The position numbers and the translations under genes were made by a program. Positions 16,020-23,842 of a DNA stretch of 64,000 bases are shown here, piece after piece. The DNA is taken from positions 15,482-79,481 of the forward strand of contig NZ_JBPAOH010000018.1 in NCBI RefSeq assembly GCF_050875635.1, written 5' to 3'. The stretch's first letter is position 1, and the number at the start of each line of letters is the position of its first letter. The notes under the pieces are model-generated. The model was not told the DNA's origin. It searched no databases and saw only the letters and a list, made by a program, of their open reading frames with translations. Source of the DNA: Hassallia sp050875635 (GTDB lineage Bacteria; Cyanobacteriota; Cyanobacteriia; Cyanobacteriales; Nostocaceae).

Positions 16020-16469
16020 ATGCAAAAACAAGTCATCTCTACAAAACCAATTCGTTCTCTAGAAGATGCTATTGACAGATGCCAAACACTGGGTATGCGC
16101 GTTAGCCGGCAGCGTCGCTTTATTTTAGAACTACTGTGGCAAGCAAAAGAGCATCTTTCTGCCAGAGAGATTTACGATCGCCTAAACCAAGAAGGCAAAG
16201 AAATCGGACATACCTCTGTATATCAAAACTTAGAAGCGTTATCCAGTCAAAATATCATTGAGTGCATCGAACGCTGCGATGGACGTTTATACGGTAATAT
16301 CAGTGATTCCCACAGTCATGTCAACTGCATAGATACAAATCAAATTCTCGATGTTCATATCGAACTACCAGAAGATTTTATCCGCCAAGTTGAAGAACAA
16401 ACAGGAGTGAAAATTACTGAATACAATATTAACTTTTACGGTTATCGGCAGAACAATACCGAGAGTTAG
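16020..16469 (+). CDS. furC: Fur-family regulator, FurC/PerR-like
   Basis: The 149-aa protein has the winged helix of the Fur family in its N-terminal half: LGMRVSRQRRFILELLWQAK, HLSAREIYDRLNQEGKEIG, HTSVYQNLEALSSQNIIECI. The dimerisation half has DSHSHVNCIDTNQILDVHIE with the His/Asp/Glu ligand pattern. It lacks the paired CxxC structural-zinc motifs of classical Fur and PerR; only isolated cysteines remain. Sequence and length strongly recall the cyanobacterial FurC protein, described in Anabaena as a peroxide-responsive regulator, so I use that name with moderate confidence. It is monocistronic, with an AT-rich leader that may be self-regulated. Its C-terminus (YGYRQNNTES) ends just before a purine-rich minisatellite. 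Confidence 0.82.
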   Translation: MQKQVISTKPIRSLEDAIDRCQTLGMRVSRQRRFILELLWQAKEHLSAREIYDRLNQEGKEIGHTSVYQNLEALSSQNIIECIERCDGRLYGNISDSHSHVNCIDTNQILDVHIELPEDFIRQVEEQTGVKITEYNINFYGYRQNNTES

Positions 16470-16742
16470 GAATTAGGGAGTTAGGGAGGAGCAAAAAAGC
16501 AAAAAAGCAAACGAACAAAAAAGCAGAGTATTGTTCTCCCACTTCCCCCCATCAGCCTCATCCCCTCTCCCCACTTTCTCATACTTTGATAATGTTGCGA
16601 GTGTAAGATTTTCAGAGCTTCTGGTGTACGCTGAATAGGAATTGTCCTAAATTTGATTTACTGATTAATAACCCAGCTTGTTTGAAGAATGTAAATAAAT
16701 TTTGAGCGATCGCCCTTTGATTGCACTGTCGCTCTTGTCCCC

Positions 16743-16930
16743 TTATCCTGTGATAATTGCCCGGTCTAACCAAGGTTTTTGTAGACTTACTTCTTGGTCT
16801 ATAACTTGTTGCAAAGCTTGTAGATAAGCAATTTGAAACGCCAGCCATGTGCCTTGGGTACGTTTTAACGGCTTTTTTTGGTTGAATTTATGTATCAGGC
16901 TTGAGTGTGAATTGGGCAATAATGAGGGGA
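16743..16930 (-). pseudogene. Possible gene remnant in the furC-ycf55 gap
   Basis: One minus-strand frame stays open from 16930 to a TAA at 16743 and reads like protein (RTQGTWLAFQIAYLQALQQV, then DQEVSLQKPWLDRAIITG). It has no ATG, no ribosome binding site, and a stop directly upstream. Its codon and residue pattern looks coding while the annotated ATG frame here does not. It may be the C-terminal remnant of a lost gene, or a short gene with a rare start codon. Family unknown. Confidence 0.35.
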
Positions 16931-16996
16931 TTAAACTAAGTATGACAGCTGTTTTCTCAAAGCGCGAAAAATAGCATCTATGTTTTTGAGTGGACT

Positions 16997-18787
16997 ATGA
17001 GCGATCGCCCTCTGAAAGTATTATTAATCGACCAAGACCCAATTTTCCGGCTAGGGTTGCGAGTAGCTTTGGAACAAGTTTCTCATTTAGAAGTTACAGC
17101 AGAGGCTCAAACAGATACCGTCGCGCTGCACATATTGGCTTCCTTTGCCAAAAAAGACCCAAAAGCAGTGAATTTGGTAATTTTGGAACTCGGTAACAGT
17201 CGTTATTTACAACTTTGTCGCCAACTCAAGGTTGAGTACCCCAATTTACCGATTTTACTGCTCAGTTCTGTTTCCGAACCAGGGCTGCTGATGGCAGCCA
17301 GATATGCTGGTGTAGATGGCTACTGTCCCAAAGGGACAGCTGTTTCTGAGTTGCTTGACGCGATGCAACTCTTAGCATCTGGTGGTAGTTATTGGGATAA
17401 AGTGGGGGAAAGTGGGGGAGAGGGGGAAGGGGGGAGTGGGGGAAAAATAACTGCTAACTCCCGTACAGACGCGATTAATGGCATCTCTACAACTCCTCAC
17501 TCCTCCCCTGTTCCTTTCGCTAGACTGCGGAATAATTGGCGTTTATCAGGAATTGATTACATTAACGCTACTTTGGCAAAAGTGACGGCACAATTGCAAG
17601 TCCCCGGTTTGCCGCTACTAGATCGAGCTATTTTAGCTGGACAGCGACGCGAATTATTGGCAGCAGGTTGGCTAGTTAATCGGCTGTTAGCCACACCCCA
17701 AGAAAGGCAAAATGACAAAATAACAGCGCTTGCTGCTACTCAAGATTCACCACCAACAAATCCTTCACTTAATAGTGCTGTTGTCATATCACCAATAAAG
17801 CAAAATTATCCTTCTTTACTTAGCCCAAGAGCGCTGCAAGCAACACTATTTTCATCTTGTGTTGCTAAACTTCAATTACCTTTACAAAATTTGGGCGATG
17901 AACCTTTAGAAATTGACATTTTTCGCCAAGAAAAAAAACGGGAGTTACTTTATCTCATTTTGCAAAAACTTGCTAATTCTTTGGATGAACTGCGTGCATC
18001 TCAAATAGAAGTTCATCGATTAAATGAATTTAAAAATATCATATTATGTGATTTATGGCAAGCGTCAACAACAGATTTTTTTGGCAAATTTACCAAAGTG
18101 CAAGTAGGTAATCAAAATTTAGAAATTGTTACCTTCTTGCTGCAAGCTGCTAAAGTTGTAGAAACAGAAATTCTTTTAAAGATTCCTCTGGTAGTAGAGT
18201 TATTTTCTTATCTACTATTTAAAACAGATTTATCTATTGATAATGCCATTTACGCAGCAGGTAGCTTAGAGGCGATGGAGCAATCTTTAATAATTTTAGA
18301 AAACTTCTTAATTCAAGTGGCAAATGGTGTAGTGCAGCCACTGCTTAACACTTTAGCAGATGTAGAAGCGATTAAACAAAGTTTTTACGATCGCCAATTT
18401 ATATCCACGCGAGAAATCGAACGTTTCCGCAATGATTTATCATGGAAATACCGCTTGCGAAATTATGTCAGCGAAGCTCAAGCGATTTTTGAAAGTCGTT
18501 ATGAACTACTTGTATTTACCCCTCGCGGTATTGCGAAAATATCAATTTATGCACCGCGCAATCAAGAATTAGCTCAACTTTCTGGGATTCCGCTATTAGT
18601 GACATTAGCATTAGAATTTCGGGATGCGATCGCTCCTCGTCTAAAATCACTTTTATCTTTCGCAGGTAGCGGTATTGTTTTTGTTCTCACCCAAATAATT
18701 GGTAGAGGTTTGGGGTTAATCGGTCGTGGTATTCTCCAAGGTATTGGTAGTGTATCTTTGTCAGAACGAAAAAATAAAAATTTATGA
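16997..18787 (+). CDS. Ycf55-like (DUF3685) protein with degenerate N-terminal receiver domain
   Basis: The 596-aa protein joins a response-regulator receiver-like domain (1-125) to a DUF3685/Ycf55-type C-terminal region (about 350-590). In the receiver, Asp12 and Asp14 (LLIDQDP) and Lys112 (CPKG) are kept, but the phosphoacceptor position is Glu64 (VILELG) instead of Asp. So it is probably not phosphorylated and may be fixed in an active-like state. Residues 136-152 (GESGGEGEGGSGGK) come from an in-frame G-rich minisatellite at 17402-17446 that lengthens the linker. The Ycf55 region is plastid-encoded in red algae and conserved in cyanobacteria; its function is not established. It stands alone on the plus strand and converges with the DUF3122 gene, their ends overlapping by 6 bp. 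Confidence 0.8.
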   Translation: MSDRPLKVLLIDQDPIFRLGLRVALEQVSHLEVTAEAQTDTVALHILASFAKKDPKAVNLVILELGNSRYLQLCRQLKVEYPNLPILLLSSVSEPGLLMAARYAGVDGYCPKGTAVSELLDAMQLLASGGSYWDKVGESGGEGEGGSGGKITANSRTDAINGISTTPHSSPVPFARLRNNWRLSGIDYINATLAKVTAQLQVPGLPLLDRAILAGQRRELLAAGWLVNRLLATPQERQNDKITALAATQDSPPTNPSLNSAVVISPIKQNYPSLLSPRALQATLFSSCVAKLQLPLQNLGDEPLEIDIFRQEKKRELLYLILQKLANSLDELRASQIEVHRLNEFKNIILCDLWQASTTDFFGKFTKVQVGNQNLEIVTFLLQAAKVVETEILLKIPLVVELFSYLLFKTDLSIDNAIYAAGSLEAMEQSLIILENFLIQVANGVVQPLLNTLADVEAIKQSFYDRQFISTREIERFRNDLSWKYRLRNYVSEAQAIFESRYELLVFTPRGIAKISIYAPRNQELAQLSGIPLLVTLALEFRDAIAPRLKSLLSFAGSGIVFVLTQIIGRGLGLIGRGILQGIGSVSLSERKNKNL

Positions 18788-19462
18788 ATTAAAATCAGTT
18801 ACCAGCCATTGCCATTCTGTCACCACAGATGCCGGAATTTGTAAAACTAAACGTTGTTCACCAGATAGCGGTACATAAAGTTTTAGAGAATCGGTTGTTG
18901 TCAATTTAAATAAAACATTTGTTAAATTGTAATCTCCGACATTAGAAGAAGGTGATTTTTCTGCATACACATCAGATGCGCTTAACAGTTTACCCTTTGC
19001 CGTGACAATTTCCAAAGATTGAGGATGAGCTAACTCAAATACCCCAGGAAAACCGACTAACCTAAGATTGAATTCTACTGCTTTACCTGGTGGAAATAAT
19101 TTGAACAATACCACTTGCCAAGTGTAGCCGAAATCATCCTTAATAGACACATGAGAATGATAGCGTAAAACTCCAGGTGCATCGTGATGCTGGCGCAACA
19201 AAGCAAAAGCAGAATCTGCGAAAAATACTCCCGAAGATAATGTCAAGTAAATGCACAAAATTAAACGTAAAATATAGCACTTCCCATTCAGATGCGGTAC
19301 AGTTTTGTGTTGCAAGGTGTAGGGGCACGGCACTGCCGTGCCCCTACGAGTGTACCTCGCTAAGTCAGGAAACGCTATATATTTCGTAGTGAGGGCTGAA
19401 GCCCTCAAAATCTTTCTAATGAAGGCTGAAGCCCTCACTACATCTTGTTTATTAATATCCAT
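18782..19462 (-). CDS. DUF3122-like exported protein with repeat-derived 5' end
   Basis: Residues about 85-226 resemble the cyanobacterial DUF3122 family: LRQHHDAPGVLRYHSH, DDFGYTWQVVLFKLFPPG, LRLVGFPGVFELAHPQSLEI. Residues 62-87 (CYILRLILCIYLTLSSGVFF then ADSAFA) form a signal peptide, so the protein is exported. The first 60 residues of this open frame are not native: they are translated from a hairpin repeat (19384-19441) and a MITE (19272-19380). The true start probably lies within about 30 bp downstream of 19272, perhaps at a TTG in LILC, or was destroyed by the insertion. Coordinates give the longest frame; expression from a correct start is uncertain. Function of the family is unknown. 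Confidence 0.6.
   Translation of the reverse strand: MDINKQDVVRASAFIRKILRASALTTKYIAFPDLARYTRRGTAVPCPYTLQHKTVPHLNGKCYILRLILCIYLTLSSGVFFADSAFALLRQHHDAPGVLRYHSHVSIKDDFGYTWQVVLFKLFPPGKAVEFNLRLVGFPGVFELAHPQSLEIVTAKGKLLSASDVYAEKSPSSNVGDYNLTNVLFKLTTTDSLKLYVPLSGEQRLVLQIPASVVTEWQWLVTDFNS
19272..19380. mobile_element. MITE with ATATAGC ends (copy 1)
   Basis: The ends ATATAGCACTTCC and GGAAACGCTATAT are imperfect inverted repeats. The centre has the palindrome GTAGGGGCACGGCACTGCCG paired with its complement. Nearly the same sequence in reverse orientation lies at 23616-23722. It sits at the 5' end of the DUF3122 gene. Confidence 0.85.
19384..19441. repeat. GAGGGCTGAAGCCCTC hairpin repeats
   Basis: Two copies of GGGCTGAAGCCC-type palindromes flank TCTTTCTAATG, and the whole stretch is itself an imperfect inverted repeat starting GTAGTGAGG and ending CCTCACTAC. 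The same class with a different core (AAGGACTTTAGTCCTT) is at 38622-38710. Confidence 0.75.
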
Positions 19463-19465
19463 ATA

Positions 19466-20965
19466 CTAAATATTCCAATTGCGGCGAAAATCAAAGAAGC
19501 CTTCCAGAAAATCTTGCAAAGCAATATTGCTATTTAACTTTTGCCGTTCCCATTCTCGTGCAGTTTCTTCGATAATTTCCGAGAAAGCCGGATAAACTGA
19601 AGATAACTTCGCTAATTGATTAATTTTAATTTTTTGAGATATAGCCAACGCAATCAGATTAATTAATTCTACCGCTTCTGCCCCCAGTAAAGAAGCGCCT
19701 AAAATTTCCCCATTACGAAGAACAATTAATTTACATATACCTGTAGTTTCTTCGCTGATTTGGGCTGCTGTCACTGTTTTAAAATATTGTCGCAAAACTA
19801 AAACTTCATCTGGAATATATCGACGTTTGGCTTGATTCTCTGTTAAACCGACTTGTGCCAGAATTGGATAAGAAAACAGCCCCCAAGGAACGCATTGATA
19901 ATTGACTTTACTAACTGGAAAAAACAAAGCATTCTTTAAAGCAATTTTCGCTTCATAATTAGCAATATTGACAAAATCATAACCACCAATAACATCACCA
20001 CAAGCATAAATGCGGCGATTTGTTGTTTGCAATTTGTCATTTACTATCAAGCGATGTTGATGCCATTTGACACCAACCGCAGCCAAATTTAAAGATTCAA
20101 TATTTGGCTGTTGTGCAGTTGCCACCAAAATTTCATCAGTTTCAATCGCTTTATCTCCAGCCTGAACCCACTTTTGGTTATCAATTAGCCTCACCTGAGT
20201 TACGGTTGTTTGCGTCAGCAAGCGCACACCATCGACTTCTAACTGCGCTTGCAGCAATTGGGTTATCTCTGGGTCAAGATTCGGTAAAATATAGGCATGT
20301 TTGACAACCAGCGTCACGCTGCAACCCAACCGCGCTAAAGTTTGTGCTATTTCAACGCTTTGGGGAACACCACCAATTATCACCCAATTTTTGGGTAATG
20401 TTGGAGACTTAGACAAAGCCTGCCAAATATTAGATAAAGTCAAAAAGCCAGTACTTTGCAATCCTTCAATCTCTGGAATTGCCGGACCAGAACCACTAGC
20501 TAGTAAATAGGTACGTGCGCGAAGCTGACGGTTATTAACGGCAAAAGCAAGATGAGGTGACAATACAAATTCACCGCTACCAATGATGACATCGACACCT
20601 TTGGCAGCTAAAATGGCGAGTGAATTTTGTTCTTGAAGATTTGAGACGACACCGCGAGCATAAAGCATCGCTTCTTCCCATTCTACAGATGTTTGGCACT
20701 TTTCTGAGAAGACTGTTGTGGGTATTCTCCCGTTTAAATAGTTGTCCTGTGCAGTATCCGCATAAAAATGAATACCAAAATTAGCCGCAGCATCAACACG
20801 CTGGGCAAGTTTGCCAATTTCCCCAAGCGCGTAGTGATAAATAAACCCCAAGTTGACTGTGGGTTCGACTAGGGCAACAGTGGCGTGTAGATTAGTTGCA
20901 GCAAGGGCTGCATTGCGTCCAGCAAGACTACCGCCAATAATCACGACATCGTAGTCAATAGCCAT
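19466..20965 (-). CDS. FAD/NAD(P)-dependent oxidoreductase of the disulfide-reductase family lacking the redox cysteines
   Basis: The 499-aa protein has the fold of dihydrolipoamide dehydrogenase/mercuric reductase: FAD-binding DVVIIGGSLAGRNAALAA at the N-terminus, the NAD(P) site NWVIIGGVPQSVEIAQTLARLG near residue 193, the second FAD motif RRIYACGDVIGGYDFVNIA near 320, and a C-terminal dimerisation domain (LAQVGLTENQAKRR). The usual CxxxxC redox motif after the first glycine loop is replaced by NLGFIYHYALGEIGK, so it cannot be a classical disulfide reductase. It also lacks the C-terminal HP dyad in its usual form. It may act as a flavin reductase or quinone oxidoreductase. It begins 3 bp from the DUF3122 stretch, which is probably not functionally meaningful. 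Confidence 0.8.
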   Translation of the reverse strand: MAIDYDVVIIGGSLAGRNAALAATNLHATVALVEPTVNLGFIYHYALGEIGKLAQRVDAAANFGIHFYADTAQDNYLNGRIPTTVFSEKCQTSVEWEEAMLYARGVVSNLQEQNSLAILAAKGVDVIIGSGEFVLSPHLAFAVNNRQLRARTYLLASGSGPAIPEIEGLQSTGFLTLSNIWQALSKSPTLPKNWVIIGGVPQSVEIAQTLARLGCSVTLVVKHAYILPNLDPEITQLLQAQLEVDGVRLLTQTTVTQVRLIDNQKWVQAGDKAIETDEILVATAQQPNIESLNLAAVGVKWHQHRLIVNDKLQTTNRRIYACGDVIGGYDFVNIANYEAKIALKNALFFPVSKVNYQCVPWGLFSYPILAQVGLTENQAKRRYIPDEVLVLRQYFKTVTAAQISEETTGICKLIVLRNGEILGASLLGAEAVELINLIALAISQKIKINQLAKLSSVYPAFSEIIEETAREWERQKLNSNIALQDFLEGFFDFRRNWNI

Positions 20966-21354
20966 TAGTCAATAGTCAAGAGTTAAGAGAAGGACTTTGA
21001 GAAGTATTTTATGAAACATCACGCATCAAAAGAAACCTAACCCCCCTAGCCCCACGCCAGTCGCCTCAACGGAGGGTACCTCCGCACAGCGCTGGCTCCC
21101 TTCCCTAAGAGGGAAGGGGGGTTTCAAAGCCTCTCCAGTAATAAAAGCTGCTCCTCTTCCCTCCCCTTGTAGGGGAGGGTTAGGGAGAGGTGGGGGAGAG
21201 GAATGGAAGCGGGGTTTCTTTGTATATTTGATGACTTTTCAGACATCCTTTGATGCTTGAATTTTAGATTTTGTCGCCAAGGATTTTGGATTGGGTATCC
21301 AAAATCCTCAAGCCTCATTTTATGAGTGGATGGGTTAAATCCAAAATCTCAAAT
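20966..21354. repeat. Repeat-filled intergenic region
   Basis: Contains AACCCCCCTAGCCCC and CCCTTCCCTAAGAGGGAAGGGGG inverted-type repeats (21040-21210), a GCCTCAACGGAGGGTACCTC repeat also seen at 29132, and tracts such as CCAAAATCCTCAAGCCTC echoed in AGGATTTTGGATTGGG. Nothing looks coding; a 64-aa frame here is repeat-derived. Confidence 0.6.
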
Positions 21355-22524
21355 CTAAAATTGTTTGACTAATGCTTTCAGCGCTGTTAGTAAACGTTGG
21401 TTATCTAATTTAGAGCGTACAGCAACTCGGAAGTAGCGATCGCCTAATTCTTTAAAACTAAGACAATCGCGAATGTAAATCTGATACTCTTTAAGCAATT
21501 GTTCTTGCAATTGGCAAACAGATTTTTCTGACTCAACAAGTAAAAAATTAGCAGCACTATCCTTTGGTTGCAACCCTGGTAATTTAGCTAAACCCTGAAA
21601 GAGTTGATTTCGTGCGGGTGGTAGCCATTCCCAGGTTGCAGACTGAAACTTCTTATCGCCGAGTGCAGCGATCGCTGCTGCTGCTGCTAAAGTATTAACG
21701 GGCCAAGGGTCACGCCACAATTGCCATTTAGACAAACGGTCAGGATGAGCGATCGCATATCCGAGTCGCAGTCCAGGCAGACTGTAAAATTTAGTTAGCG
21801 ATCGCAAAACCACCAAATTTGGATATTTTTGAATTAGCCCAATTAGACTTTGTTCCTCATCCGGAGGCAGAAAATCCATAAACGCTTCATCCACCACCAC
21901 CAAAGCAAACTGTTCCAAGTAAGGCAAAATTTCTTCTACCGAAAACAGCTTACCCGTCGGGTTGTGAGGATTATTCAGAAGTAACCCGCTTTGGGAGAGG
22001 GGGAGACAAGAAGAGGGGGAGACAAGGAGAGGGGGAGACAAGGAGAGGGGGAGACAAGGAGAGGGGGAGAAAGAATTGTCCCCTTGTCCCCCTGTCCCCT
22101 TGTCTCCCTGTCCCCCTGTCCCCCTGCCCCCTCCTCTTTTCAAATCAATCGGACACTCCAGCACTTTGGCATCATATGCTGCCAGCGCTCGGTAGTAGTC
22201 GCCAAAAGCTGGAGTGATTAAAGTTGTTGCGGCTAAATGGGATAATTCTTTACCTGCTAACGTAAGTAATTCTGCCGAACCGTTACCCGGCAGAATGCAT
22301 TCAGGCGGCAATTGATGGAAGTGACTGAGAGCCTGTCTCAGTTCACTGTAATCGGGATCTGGATAGTGCTTAAGATTACCCAATTGAGATGTAATAGCAG
22401 CGATCGCGCTGTTTGGAGGTCCCAAAGGGCTGATGCTCGCAGAAAAATCCAGAATAGCACTAGGGGGACAGCCAGCCAGTGCTGCTGCCCAAGTTAAATT
22501 TCCCCCGTGTGCTTTTTGCCGCAT
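21355..22524 (-). CDS. cobD: Threonine-phosphate decarboxylase-like, PLP-dependent class I/II aminotransferase fold
   Basis: Probably makes (R)-1-aminopropan-2-ol phosphate for the cobalamin side chain. The N-terminus HGGNLTWAAALAG and LDFSASISPLGPP are typical of CobD/CobC proteins. PLP-site features are NNPHNPTG (184-191), Asp212 (VVVDEAF), Lys245 (RSLTKFYSLPGLRLGYA) and a C-terminal Arg in RVAVRSK. Residues about 130-178 are a Gly/Ser/Pro-rich insert (GTGGQGDKGTGGQGD, LPLSLSPPLL) encoded by a purine/pyrimidine minisatellite at 21990-22140; no relative needs this segment. It falls between strands and may be tolerated as a loop. Other cobalamin genes are not adjacent. Histidinol-phosphate aminotransferase is an alternative but fits less well. 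Confidence 0.82.
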   Translation of the reverse strand: MRQKAHGGNLTWAAALAGCPPSAILDFSASISPLGPPNSAIAAITSQLGNLKHYPDPDYSELRQALSHFHQLPPECILPGNGSAELLTLAGKELSHLAATTLITPAFGDYYRALAAYDAKVLECPIDLKRGGGRGTGGQGDKGTGGQGDNSFSPSPCLPLSLSPPLLVSPSSCLPLSQSGLLLNNPHNPTGKLFSVEEILPYLEQFALVVVDEAFMDFLPPDEEQSLIGLIQKYPNLVVLRSLTKFYSLPGLRLGYAIAHPDRLSKWQLWRDPWPVNTLAAAAAIAALGDKKFQSATWEWLPPARNQLFQGLAKLPGLQPKDSAANFLLVESEKSVCQLQEQLLKEYQIYIRDCLSFKELGDRYFRVAVRSKLDNQRLLTALKALVKQF

Positions 22525-22550
22525 AAAAAAAGAGTTCCTTGACAGAGAAC

Positions 22551-22835
22551 CTATGATTTTGGGGGTGCAACTCTTTCTCTAAACAGCTTGCCAGCTGAAA
22601 AAGCAGGAACCTTGGTTGCGGGAATTTCCATTTTTTCGTTTGTTTTCGGGTTGCGACCTTCACGAGCCTTACGTTCGCGTGATTCAAACGAACCGAATCC
22701 CACCAGCGTTACTTTATCACCAGAAGAGACTGCTTCGATAATAGTTTCCAAAGCCGCAGTTAAGACAGCATCAGCTTGTTTTTTCGTAACACTAGCTTTT
22801 TCAGCTACCGCATCAACTAATTCACCTTTGTTCAT
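22551..22835 (-). CDS. hup: HU family DNA-binding protein
   Basis: A 94-aa nucleoid protein that bends DNA as a dimer. MNKGELVDAVAEKASVTKKQ, then VTLVGFGSFESRERKAREGR and NPKTNEKMEIPATKVPAFSA are the standard HU blocks, the last being the DNA-grasping beta arm. A longer frame runs upstream to 22982, but the ATG at 22835 has AAGGAG nine bases before it and gives the usual family length. It lies just upstream of cobD-like with a short gap. It was probably a single-gene transcript with an AT-rich upstream region. Confidence 0.95.
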   Translation of the reverse strand: MNKGELVDAVAEKASVTKKQADAVLTAALETIIEAVSSGDKVTLVGFGSFESRERKAREGRNPKTNEKMEIPATKVPAFSAGKLFRERVAPPKS

Positions 22836-23124
22836 GTAAAACTCCTTGAAGTTTACTTTCGATTGTCTACAGATACGCTCACTAAGCGCATCATCAGCGT
22901 AAATCTCTGTTTCGAGATTTACAAAAAGCGTCATGCACGGGAGCATTCCACACAAAATGCCTGTAAATCCTGTAGACTGCACTTTTCAAAGAATCATTCT
23001 AAGGTGTTGTAGCCAGATGTGGATAGATGAAACCATTAATTTATATAGATTTCGGCATTTTTTCTTTTTATAAAGCGATTGTTTGACTAAAAACTAGGAA
23101 AAAATACTTAGTAAAAACGTAGAA

Positions 23125-23230
23125 TTAGGGGCGATCGCTAATTTCAACGATAGCTTCACCTTGTCGCAAACGTTCTAAAGCATCAGGAAACGTAAGAATG
23201 AGAATCTGCCTCAAATTACGATTTGTGACA
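23125..23230 (-). pseudogene. C-terminal remnant of a toxin-like protein that belonged to the DUF433 gene
   Basis: A minus-strand frame ending in TAA at 23125 reads NRNLRQILILTFPDALERLR followed by QGEAIVEISDRP. This has the look of the C-terminus of a DUF5615 PIN-like toxin, the usual partner encoded right after a DUF433 antitoxin. The N-terminal part is missing; instead the GC-rich repeat at 23245-23381 separates it from the antitoxin gene. It cannot make a complete toxin. DUF5615 identity is inferred from context and a short segment. Confidence 0.5.
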
Positions 23231-23244
23231 TAAAGGCATCTTGT

Positions 23245-23381
23245 CGCCCACAGGCTGCAAGCCTGGGGCTACACGAGCAAAGCCTGCCTCCGCAGGCTAT
23301 AAAACCCTTGATTTTCTCTAGCCCACGAAGGTGGGCTTTGTTCGTATAGCCCCACCCTTCCAGGGTGAGGGCAGGCTGCAA
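23245..23381. repeat. GC-rich palindromic repeat (CAGGCT...AGCCTG / CCCACGAAGGTGGGC family, copy 1)
   Basis: Made of CAGGCTGCAAGCCTG-type, CTGCCTCCGCAGGC, CCCACGAAGGTGGG and CACCCTTCCAGGGTG palindromes in series. The same modular element is at 26219-26341. It replaces the end of the DUF433 antitoxin and the beginning of its toxin. Confidence 0.8.
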
Positions 23382-23574
23382 ATAACAGACAAGCTTGAAT
23401 GTCTTCTAGCTCCCAATCGGGAAAATCTTCTAAAATTTCGGCTGCACTTACATTTTCAGCCAGCATCTCTAAAATGTCACTCACACGGATTCGCATTCCT
23501 CGAATACAAGGACGACCTCCGCATTGCCCAGGATTTTGCGTAATCCGACTCAGAAAGGTAGCTGCTTGAGTCAT
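23269..23574 (-). CDS. DUF433 antitoxin-like protein with repeat-derived C-terminus
   Basis: Residues 10-70 match DUF433: RITQNPGQCGGRPCIRGMRI, then RVSDILEMLAENVSAAEILE and FPDWELEDIQACLLFAA. DUF433 proteins are winged-helix-type antitoxins that usually pair with a DUF5615 PIN-like RNase. The last 30 residues (after ACPHPGR) come from the inserted GC-rich repeat and are not native. A fragment of the likely toxin follows downstream at 23125-23230, so the pair is broken and the antitoxin could at best repress its own promoter. Good start: the ATG precedes the family's usual first residues. It probably decays with the rest of the module. Confidence 0.7.
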   Translation of the reverse strand: MTQAATFLSRITQNPGQCGGRPCIRGMRIRVSDILEMLAENVSAAEILEDFPDWELEDIQACLLFAACPHPGRVGLYEQSPPSWARENQGFYSLRRQALLV

Positions 23575-23615
23575 TACTCTACCATTGCCTGAATTAGTTG
23601 TATCTTAACAAAACA

Positions 23616-23722
23616 TATAGCATTTCCTGACTTAGCGAGGTACACCCGTAGGGGCGCGGCACTGCCGTGCGCCTACACCTTGCAACACAAAACTGTACCG
23701 CATCTGAATGGGAACCGCTATA
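23616..23722. mobile_element. MITE with ATATAGC ends (copy 2, opposite orientation)
   Basis: Reverse-complement near copy of 19272-19380: TATAGCATTTCC ... GGAACCGCTATA, with the same inner CTTGCAACACAAAACTGTAC and a GGCGCGGCACTGCCGTGCGCC core. It lies between the broken DUF433 module and pilQ. Confidence 0.85.
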
Positions 23723-23783
23723 CCATTTCTAATATCGGTCGGTTGATCTAATATCTTGCACTACTACTCGACATCGGTGGTCA

Positions 23784-23814
23784 GATCCCCGACTTCTTAA
23801 AGAAGTCGGGGATC
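23784..23814. terminator. 31-bp perfect hairpin downstream of pilQ
   Basis: GATCCCCGACTTCT and AGAAGTCGGGGATC form a 14-bp stem with a 3-nt loop, 29 bp after the pilQ stop. There is no clear T-run, so it is a stem-loop of the dispersed GATCCCCGAC class (also near 54745) that may stabilise the 3' end rather than a canonical terminator. Confidence 0.5.
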
Positions 23815-23842
23815 TTGCAACACGCAATTTTATTCCCAGGGC

